Shown: piece after piece, positions 1 to 9,500 of the stretch | Numbering within the stretch: the first letter of the stretch is position 1 | How the letters are laid out: each line of letters opens with the position of its first letter | Assembly (NCBI GenBank): GCA_947184155.2 | Contig: CAMXCT020001990.1 | Span: 1 to 64,000, forward strand | Direction: 5' to 3' | Length of the DNA stretch: 64,000 bases | From: Cladocopium goreaui | Taxonomy: Eukaryota; Sar; Dinophyceae; Suessiales; Symbiodiniaceae | The notes under the pieces: model-generated | Told to the model about the DNA's origin: nothing | What the model saw: the letters and a program-made list of their open reading frames with translations, nothing else | Database searches by the model: none | Program-made: the position numbers and the translations under genes

Positions 1-630
1 AACCGCTGGGAAAGACGCGTGACTGCTTCTGATGTTACAGAAGTGCATGATCATGGAGACCGATTCATGCCACTGACGTTGCAACTGGACCCATCACTGC
101 TCAGCGGCAATGAGACCTCCCTCACAGCCCTGCTTAGGCACTGGAGCCAGGAGCTTGGAATGTGTGCGGGCCTCACTGACCCCAGAGAGCTGCTGGTCAT
201 TCATGTGGATCGAATGGTTATGACACCGTCAGGCAGCTTGATCAAGCATGCGGCAGTCATAAATTTTGCATGGGAAGTTCAGGTGCCGGTACTGGCCACG
301 GATACCACACTGACCTCCATGTCATATACGATCGTTGCTGTCTCGGCCCACTTAGGTCACACCAACGGCGGCCATTATCAAACGATGTTGCGCACATATC
401 CAGAGGTGTCTGATTTGGCCGCTCCCAGTATGTGGATGTTTTGTGATGACTGCAGACTTCCTGAGCGCTGCTGGGTCTTTCCTGATAACTTCAGCCAGGG
501 CGTTACTGGATTTTGGCTCTGCCGCGCAGACAGCCTTGAAATGCATCTCATGGCTCAGCCGAGACCTCAACCGGATTCGGATTTGCTCACTGTGCTCTAT
601 GCTCACCCTGGGGTGACTGCCAATACATAG
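1..630 (+). CDS. C-terminal part of LINE polyprotein: USP (C19)-like deubiquitinase domain
   Basis: The frame is open from the first base of the window, so this is the end of a longer protein. It aligns with the C terminus of the large LINE protein of the next copy: WERR near the start, a conserved HVDR/IDRF-like stretch, then AHLG followed by GGHY, then a double Asp. These are the His-box and Asp-box features of ubiquitin-specific proteases. The catalytic His is at 373-375, and here the motif keeps the standard Tyr (GHY), unlike the next copy, which has GHC. The Cys box lies upstream of the window. Sequence divergence from the neighbouring copy is large, so the two copies are not a recent duplication. 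The domain assignment is read from motifs; deubiquitinase activity is inferred. Confidence 0.7.
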   Translation, partial: NRWERRVTASDVTEVHDHGDRFMPLTLQLDPSLLSGNETSLTALLRHWSQELGMCAGLTDPRELLVIHVDRMVMTPSGSLIKHAAVINFAWEVQVPVLATDTTLTSMSYTIVAVSAHLGHTNGGHYQTMLRTYPEVSDLAAPSMWMFCDDCRLPERCWVFPDNFSQGVTGFWLCRADSLEMHLMAQPRPQPDSDLLTVLYAHPGVTANT

Positions 631-689
631 GCTGCCACGTTCAATAGCCTTGACATCCAGCGACTTTGGCAATGGCTATAGTTTTTGCA

Positions 690-1640
690 TGGACAGTTTC
701 TGCAGATTTGACGTGTTGTCAGACCCTCTGCACCCGGCTTCCCTGCCGGCTTGTCCCCTTCCTTTTGCATGCCCCTGAGCATCCCTCAGGTGTACCCCTT
801 GGACCAGGGCCACCAAAAGAAGCCCCCCCCCCCAAAAAAAAGAGAGGGGACCACCAAAAGAAGTCCAAAAAAAAAACAAAACAAAACAATTTCACCACTG
901 TTGCTTCCATAGTCTTGTTTCACATGATTCATTCCGTTTCACCCCATTCTGCACCAGCCTGGCATTTTGCCATGAAGGCTGACAGTTACCGGCATTTTGC
1001 TGCACCTTGTGAGTGATTTTGCACCATTTTGGTCTCTCTTGCCTTTGCGACCAGGATCACCCATTTTCCCCTTGCACCCGGCATCCCAGCCGGCTTATCC
1101 CCCACCTTTTGCAAGCCCCTGAGCATCCCTCAGGTGTACCCCTGGATCAGGGCCACCAAAAGAAGCCAAAAAAAAAAGGGGGACCACCAAAAGAAGTCAA
1201 AAAAAAAAACAATTGCTGTTGCTTCACACTATGTTTCACCAGCCATCTCACGTTTCATCTAGTAAACCCAAAGCCAGACCGGATGCCATGCTGAGGGACA
1301 CCCGCTACCGGCATTTTGCTGCGAGTGACCTCTGAAGAATCTTCTGTTTGGCGTCTTTTGCCGCTGTGCTAGGTTTTTGCAGTTCCCCATTGCACCCGGC
1401 CTCCCGGCCGGCTTATCCCCTACCTATTTGCATGCCCCTGAGCAACCCTCAGGTGTACCGGCCCCTGGCTCTGGGCCACTATATGCAGCCCCCCAAAAAA
1501 AAAGATGACAAGCTGGATGGAGCCCGGCTCAATTTTGGCCTCTTGCAAGCAGTTTTTGCTGTGTGCTATGTTGGCACTGCCATTTACGCATCACCCACTG
1601 GCGTTCAACTGCAGTGACTGGACTTTTCCCACCTGTCCAA
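690..1640 (+). repeat. Three tandem ~0.33-kb repeats in the LINE 3' UTR
   Basis: Three diverged units begin near 729, 1073 and 1389. Each holds a CCCGGC...GCCGG inverted repeat, then a CCTGAG...CTCAGG hairpin, then the phrase GGGCCAC, and a run of C and/or A residues. The first two also carry CCACCAAAAGAAG just before the A-rich run. The repeats follow the stop codon of the ORF and precede the terminal A-run, so they form the 3' UTR. The small ORFs across them are non-coding shadows. Confidence 0.75.
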
Positions 1641-1756
1641 GTCACAAGATCTGGTGATGAGGGACTAGGATTCTCTAAATCATAGAGAACCATCCGTACC
1701 AATCGGATGAAGCGGCGAGCGCGATTTCAACTTTGAAAAGGAGCGTGAAAAAAAAA

Positions 1757-1763
1757 ACACACA

Positions 1764-1799
<36 letters not shown>

Positions 1800-1805
1800 C
1801 ATGCA

Positions 1806-1839
<34 letters not shown>

Positions 1840-1840
1840 A

Positions 1841-1913
<73 letters not shown>

Positions 1914-1930
1914 AACACACACACACACAC
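1757..1930. repeat. (CA)n microsatellite between the two LINE copies
   Basis: About 170 bp of CA repeat with occasional AAAC and CCACC interruptions. It joins the A-run of copy A to the 5' end of copy B. An 11-bp inverted repeat flanks it (AAAGGAGCGTG at 1737-1747 and its complement at 1928-1938). The long Thr/His and Cys/Val ORFs across it are microsatellite artefacts. Confidence 0.95.
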
Positions 1931-2296
1931 GCTCCTTTGCCACCACGAGCGTGGCACCCAAAGCTCCCCACGGAGAAGTAGAGTTCGGATTCGATCAGTG
2001 AGACCGCGCGCTCGTTTGCCATTTGCCGTGCCGCCGCTGCTCAGGGATTTCTTTTGCTTATTTTGATTTGGGGCCTGGTTTCTGAACATTCTCACATTTG
2101 CTGCATCGCTGGCATATCGTGGAGTTCTCCTCACTCCACCACTGGACAATCAACACGGCCCTCTGGTGGAACGCCGTTTGGATCTGGCTTCTGATACTGG
2201 TCAAAGGAGACTTTGACTGCGACATTCTTTTGCAGCTTGGACGGAGGCAGATTGATTTTTCCAGCTTTTTGATTTCTTACCATTGGAACCACCTTT

Positions 2297-3140
2297 ACTG
2301 CGGGGTTGGCTCCCGACAACATCACTCTGGCCTGGTGGGTTCCTGGAGCAATCATAATTTTTGGACAGATTTCAAGTTGCGATTTTCAGATCCTCTTGGG
2401 GTGGGCTCCCAGACACTGACTGGCCCGATTGACATTTTATTGGACGGCGCGACAAACTACATTGACAGAGGCGCTGACACCTCAATTTCAGGCACGGGGA
2501 GCTCCCCACAATTTGAGACCCTGCAGTGGCACAATTTGGATAATTTGGACAATACCAGTTTGGAAGCACCGGACAGCCAACCTCGGATCCTCTCACCACA
2601 CTGCGGAGTAGGCTCCCGGAACTCTAATACTGGCCTGGTGACGATCCCTGGTTGGTTTGGTTGGCAACATTACAACCATCCTGAAGTTTTCTGGCTTGCA
2701 ACAACACCTCTTTTTCTGCGGGGTTGGCTCCCGATAACAACACTGACTGGCCTTGAGGTGTCGCTGTTTTTCCTCGACATTGTATTATACATTTGGCTTG
2801 AATTTTCACTCCATCACTCCATTTTATTTACAGGTGCAAACTTAGCAAACAACTCAGCACGCAGTGGGGTGGGCTCCCAATTATACCATTCTGGCCCAGT
2901 GGAACAGCACAGGCACGGGGTGGGCGCCCTGACTGAACGTCCCAACACAGGTTTTTCTGAGGACCTCACAACCAGGGACATTGACGTTCCTGCTGTTTCT
3001 CCACGGATTGACCATTATAGCACGCGACAGTTTGCACTGCTTTTCCATCCTGCTTTTGTGGAGACGCTCTCCAGCAGCTGCTTTTGGTGGCTGAGCCGAC
3101 GAGAACATTCTCCTTGGCTGAACTGGGGGTGGGCTCCCCA
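2297..3140 (+). repeat. Seven dispersed GGGTGGGCTCCC-like boxes in the LINE leader
   Basis: Near 2300, 2400, 2604, 2719, 2866, 2915 and 3127 the sequence repeats a box close to GGGGTGGGCTCCC. Most copies are followed 15-30 bp later by an ACTGGCC-like box. They precede the first in-frame ATG. The frame stays open through them and would give recurring GVGS motifs, but the lack of any in-frame ATG before 3517 argues that this is an untranslated leader with promoter-like or RNA-structural repeats. Confidence 0.6.
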
Positions 3141-3516
3141 CAATTGGCTGGCCCTGGCTATAATACAATTTCAGAATTTTTCACGGTGGTTTTTCATCTT
3201 TTTGGCTGGTACATTGATTTTTCCTTTTGCACTTCAATCATTTTGGCACAGAGCATTTGGCACCATTCACAACAGTTTTTCCGGGAAGAACCCCTGCTGG
3301 CTTGTGTGGCCCTTGGGTCCCTTCTCTGAACGCTGGATCTCCAAACCAAGTACAAAGCGCGGCCATCAATTTTCAGGCGATCACACTGGCACTGGTTCGA
3401 ACGCTCAAACGACGTGGAGGCCCTCTTTTGGTGGCAGGTCTGGTCCCAAGTCCAGACCCAGTACTGCTTTTGGAAGGAGGACAAGAAGTCTCACACTTCT
3501 GACCTTGACACTCATA

Positions 3517-6500
3517 ATGACCAACATCATGCAGCACTGGAGGAGCGAGGGTTGTGGCTCAGCCATGGGAGCCACTGGAGTTCCAACAGACTCCACATCA
3601 GTTCTCATCAGGGGAACAAAGCAACATGGCAGGCGGCCCACAATGTGCGACAGCACGTCAATGAGGCTTGAAACAGCTACACAGGAGAGATCAAGGGTTG
3701 AAAAACGCAGTTTGAAAAGGGCCTACATGCGCTCACTTCATCAAGGAGTGGCATGGTACAAGGGTAAGCAATATGTTCCAGCAGAGTTTGAGAGGATGGG
3801 ATGCGCTCACACCTCACCTCCTGACCTCACCAAAGCTCTCTCCACCCACTTGCAACGAGACTGGCAACGATGCAACCATCATCATGCTGCCAAACGACGC
3901 TTGACAGTTTGGCAATGGAACTGTGGCGGCATTTCTGCTGCCAGGCTGGACGAAGTGAAGGCCTGGCTTGTTTTGAACCACGTGACCATCGCAGTCTTGG
4001 TGGAGACCAGGTTGACCTACGATGCCTTTTGGACCGATCCACATTGGCACTGCTTGCACACAGGCGAGGGACCACATAGGGGCAAAGGGATCATGATACT
4101 TATTTCTACATCTCTCTGCGCAGCGGCTGACATCAGTTGGCAGTTCCCTGATAGTGGAAGACTTGCACATGTGCGGTTGACTGGCCCAACGAGACCTATT
4201 GATATTGTTGCATGTTACCAACACACCTTTCAGGCCAACACAGCCTGCCACAAGGCTCGCTCACAGTGGTGGACTCAGCTTGAACAAGTATTGACAGGCA
4301 TCCCAAACAGGCACAATCTGATACTTCTTGGGGATTTTAACTGTTCTGTTGATGCCTCCCCCAGCAATACAGGTACCCAGGTGTTTGCATGGCATGGACA
4401 GAACATTACCGGACCTGCTCACCCTGACCAATTTAGATTCCTACAGCTTTTGCGTCAGTTTTCTTTGGTGGTGCTCAATTCTTGGTCGGCCACATTAGGT
4501 CCAACGTATGTGCATGGACAGAAGGCCAGCAGAATTGACCACATTTGCGTGCGCCAAATGTACGCTGATGGGGAGGCCCGCAAAGTCAGCTATTTGTGGC
4601 AATCTCCCTTCCTTGAGCAAACAGATGTGGGACATGTACCGATGATGTGCACAATTGCCAAGTACTGGATTCCTGCCTTTGAACGCCACAAGATTCAGAC
4701 AGTTACCATGCAACAGAGACGCGAGAGTCGACAGGCCTATGTGGATCAAACTCCCACCTGGCAGAGATTCACGCAGCAGACCCAGCATGCTATTACGCAA
4801 CACCTTGCAACTGCCACACATGATGCCGACAGTGTGATGGACCACATGCACCAGACAGTCATGGAGACCTTTTGCACTCATTTTCCCAAAGGACAACAGC
4901 AGCGCTCGACTCCACCTTGGATGACGGCTCTGCCAACAATCCTCAACAAGTGGGAGCATAGGCGACGCATGCAGAGGCCTGGTTTTTCCACCACCAAAAA
5001 TATTTTCAATAGATGGTATCATGCGATACAGTTTGCAAAATTGAAACGTTTTCACAGGAAACTGGCCAAACAGATCAGACAAAACCAGTTTAATGAAATT
5101 GTGCAAGAAGCGGCAACTGCCGCCAATCGACATGACACACACAGACTGTTTTCTCTGATTAACCGTTTTGCCCCCAAACAACCCAGAAAAACAATACAGT
5201 TGCGCAATCATGCAGGGCAACTGGCCAACCCAGTTGAAAGTGCGGCGATTCTGACTCAACATGTCAGAGAAGTTTGGGATGGACCTTCCCACATGGACAT
5301 CAGTTTTTCACATGCTCCAGGTGTGCCTTTTACTGTGAAGCAATTGGAACGCGCCATAGCCATGATTCCGGCCACCAGGGCCACTGCCAGACCATATGCC
5401 CCTGGCATTGTCTGGCGTCAAATTGCACCATTGCTTGCACCATTGCTGTATTCCCAACTTGAGGTTTGGTGGGCTACCACCCCCCCCCAGATACCGTCGT
5501 GTTGGCGTAATGGATGGCTATTTTTCATTCCAAAACCCTCCAAGCCCCCAGTTTCACCGGCCAACTTGCGGCCATTGGCCTTGCAAGAACCGCTCGGTAA
5601 GGCGGTGATAGGGCTTTTGATTCATTTAGCCATGACTGAAGCATATGAGCATATGGTGCAATTTCCTATTTTTGCATATATGACCGGCAGATCCACCATG
5701 GATGCAATTCGAAGGGTATGCATGCACTGTGCTGATGTGAGGAACCTCCTCCTCCTGCAAAGGGCAACGCCACATTCCAGAGCCGCTGGAATTCCTAGGC
5801 ATAAACTGTATGGGGGGTTACAAATCTGTCTAGATCTCAAACGCGCCTTTGATAATGTGAATCGACGTAAATTATTTGCTCGTTTGCACAGCCTTGGCAT
5901 CAGCACAGCACTTGTCCAATTGCTCACAACCTGGCATGAAGCGTCATCATACGTGCTGCAATTAGGGGAAACAGAAATGGCACTCCCGATTGGACGTGGA
6001 GTGAGACAAGGATGTAAGGCCTCTCCTGGCCTCTGGAACTGTTTTCTTGTTCTGTTCATGCATGACTTACTCCAATTTCTTCCCCTTTCCTGGCTGCAGA
6101 CTCACTTGACCATGTATGCAGACGATTGCCATATAGGAGCCACGTTTGTCAGCTTGGCAGAATTCACTGATTTTCACAAGGCTTTGGGAATTCTTTTCTC
6201 CACGTTGCAATCGATGGATATGGACATTAATCCCCAGAAGTCTGTGGCAATTTTGGAAATGAAGGGTTCTGCCAGCCGTGCGACACGTAGACGTTTCATC
6301 AGCAAAGACCGACATGGCGAACACTTGAAAATCATGGTGCCAGGGCGTCCTGCCGTCTGCATCCCAATTCAGAAGAACACCAAATATTTGGGCGTGATCA
6401 TCTCATATCAACAGTTTGAAGATGCCAGCCTCCAACACAGGATGAGTCTTATGCATGTTGGCTTCAGAAGATTGCAGCGGTGGCTCACTGGAAAGCATGG

Positions 6501-9500
6501 TTTGACTACATCACAAAGATTTATGCTTTGGAGAACTTGCATTTATCCAATTTTCAGTTACGGGATCTTTGCAACAGGCTTGACCAAGCAAGGCATCAGC
6601 AAGGCAAACACCCAACTGACCATTATGATGCGCAAGTTGACCCATGACCATTCCTTTTTGACCAGACGCACCAACCATGAAGCTTTATTTTTGCACCAAC
6701 TTCCTACCCCGGCGCAATTGCTTTTTGGCACTGCAGCGGGATTGCTGAGGACGCATCAAGATCAACATGCACAACTTTTGACACATGATTTGGCACGTTC
6801 AATTCATTGGCATCATTTACCTGACCTCATGACCCAACTTCAACATTTGCAGGCCACTGCTACTTTGGAGACATCCTTGCCTCTGGACTTGGAGGCAGGT
6901 ACCTCCTTCTTTCAGTGCGCCAAGTGTGATTTCTGCACCATGGATGTCAGCGCCTTCAGACGCCATTGTACGACTGCCCATGGACATGCCATGTACCGCA
7001 CACACCATGTGGATCCAGCTGCCCATGCTGATAATGGATTGCCCACATGCAAACATTGCTCCAAAGCCTTCACCACATGGCGGGGTTTCAGAACACACAT
7101 AGAACGTGGATGCCAGGCCTTGCTGATTGGACCTGCACCTTACGGAGCTGACACAGATCCACTGAGAGCACATCTAGGCACCTTACGACCAATGAACTCA
7201 CAGGCTGCTGACGCAGCTGCGCGTGGCCTGAGACTGATAACTGCAGATGAATTGCACAATCTCAAGCAGCAGGACTTTGGCCCCAGACTGCTACACCTGA
7301 TTGCGGAAAGGAATTGGGAACAGCTGGCAACTGACCAGGCGGCTTGCCGGTATCTTTCCAGCCGCTGCGTGATCTGCTCATTTCAGTTCTCAAGATGCCA
7401 GGAACTTCATCAACACTTTCGACTGCAGCACCCAGAACTATGGGAGCACGCTCCCCAGAAAGCGATTCAGCTCACGAACATTTACAGTGATGAGCCACCA
7501 TGTGGATGTTGCGGTGCGTTGTTTCGCACACATTCCTGTCCCACCTGGTCACAGATTGCTGTCTTGCTGGTGAATGGAGCGGGACTGGACGCAGTGGACC
7601 CAACACCATTGACTGAGGAACGACACCGTTGTGAACTCTGTCTCATCTGGTTTTGCACTACAGCTGCATTGGTCCAACACCTCCAGGCTTCACATGGATT
7701 GCAGGGGCTGAGTTTTGTTGAAAGTCGTGACGCTCTTGACAACACCACAGCATGCGCACATTGTGGACTTTTGTTTCAGTCGATGTCTGGCTTGAAGTCC
7801 CACATAGTGCAGGGCAGATGTGAGCACTTCAATCCCAACGCTTCAGCAGAGACGATGGAGATCGATGCGCTCTGGCGCCAGGCATGTTTGGAGGGCAAAT
7901 TGATGGAGGTCCTTGCACCACCACACAACAGAATGAGACTGACCATCGTATGCCAGGCTTGTGGCAAGGGTTGCAAGAGGGCAGCAGACCTTTCACTCCA
8001 TCTACAAACCTCACACGCCAGGCTCTGGCGTCAATCAGAAAGACTCACGATGATTTTGGTTGATGCCCTGTATCAGCAACGTTGCTATTGCAACCCACAG
8101 GTTGGCACCAAACGTGGCTCACATGTATGCCTGCCTTTCAGGCAGATTGCCATGAGCTACCACCGCATGGGAACAGAGATCTTTGCGCCTACGGTGATCA
8201 CAGACACCACGCTGAAGGACGTGCTATCTGACAAGCTCCCCAGGGAAATCAAATACAGACTCGAACAGGCGTTGGTGCACAGAAGTTTTGCAAATGTTTG
8301 GCAGGACCCTGCCATCCTACAGATGCTACGAGGTCAATGCATCTTCTGCGGTGACTTCCATGCCACCTCAGATTTGGCGCTCCACCTGCGCGAGGAGCAC
8401 AACTGCAGACATGAGATGTTTTTATTCTACATGGAACAGTTTTTGCCTGTGATGCATGCCATGTCACCTGAGGGATACCAATGCCCGTTGTGCCATTTGA
8501 TTTTCAACTTGCCAGCTGAACTGCGATCAGATGAAACCCTAGCTGACAGAGTGGTTTTGGCTCTTTCCCATCTCAGAGGATCGTGCCCCTGCTTGATCCA
8601 GGTAGCACTTTTGTTTGGATCTTTGCTGAACGGTGGCAGCTTGCACCATGGAACCATCAGAGCTCACAGCCTCAGCACAGATGGTCGAGGCGTTCCAGCA
8701 TCTGGCTCCCCTGTTCCAGGTGAAGGACAAGGACCTGACGCTGCAAGCCAATCCACGGAAGGCCAAGTCCAGACGCAAAGAAGAGCCAAACAGCCAAGAC
8801 TCGAAAGAGGACGTGGACATGCCAAACGTCAGCACAGCTCCGACAATGCAGCTGCTTCGAACGCTGACACAACTGGTGGTGCGTCACGATCAAGAGTTGC
8901 AGGATTTGAGAAAGATGGATCAATTCATTCTTTTTTTGAATCCAGAACCAACAGGAGCGCTTCACATCCTGCTTCAGGAGTCGGCCCAATGGAAGAAATC
9001 CATGGAGGAGGGGTCCACATCATTGAAGATGCCACTCCGGCAACACCTCATGAAGGCGCTGCTGAACGCCATGATGACCCGTGCAGGCCAGATAGTGGAG
9101 AGCAAGGACACGGAGGGCCTCTTCACGACATCACTGCAGAAGGGAGTGATCCTGGCAGATCGCAGCTTCCCTTTTCATCGATGGGACCCAGCCACCAAAC
9201 AGCTGACCATAGACAAGAAGCAGCCAGTCAGTGCAGCCAAGATGAAGCAGCACTTGGAGGAACTACTGGAGATGCTGACCGACCCAGCAATGGTGATCAG
9301 ATTTCATGCATTGAGCCAGAGCAAAGACCAGACCTCAAAGGCGGTGCCCTGGAGACTCCAGATCAACATGAGAACCAACAGGCCTTACGAGCTCCTCCAT
9401 TACCTTACCCACAATGCCATATGGATGACTGTGGGGGCCTCGATGAAACAGCACAATCAGCAGCAGACCCCCCTTGCCACGGCCCTGCAGACCATGATGG

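Larger units (their letters stand above)
1..1757 (+). mobile_element. LINE copy A, 3' end only (cut by window start)
   Basis: This is the 3' part of a non-LTR retrotransposon of the same family as the one that follows. It holds the last part of the polyprotein, a 3' untranslated region built of three tandem repeats, and a terminal run of about ten A residues that passes straight into (CA)n. The next copy ends in the same way (A-run, then CA). That supports reading this as a true 3' terminus that inserted into, or primed on, a CA microsatellite. The rest of the element lies before the window. Confidence 0.75.

Noticed and set aside
1675-2022. Cys/Val- and Thr/His-rich ORFs over CA repeats (also at 10.75, 15.9-16.3, 17.6-18.2 and 53.9 kb)
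   Set aside because: They are translations of microsatellites in all frames.
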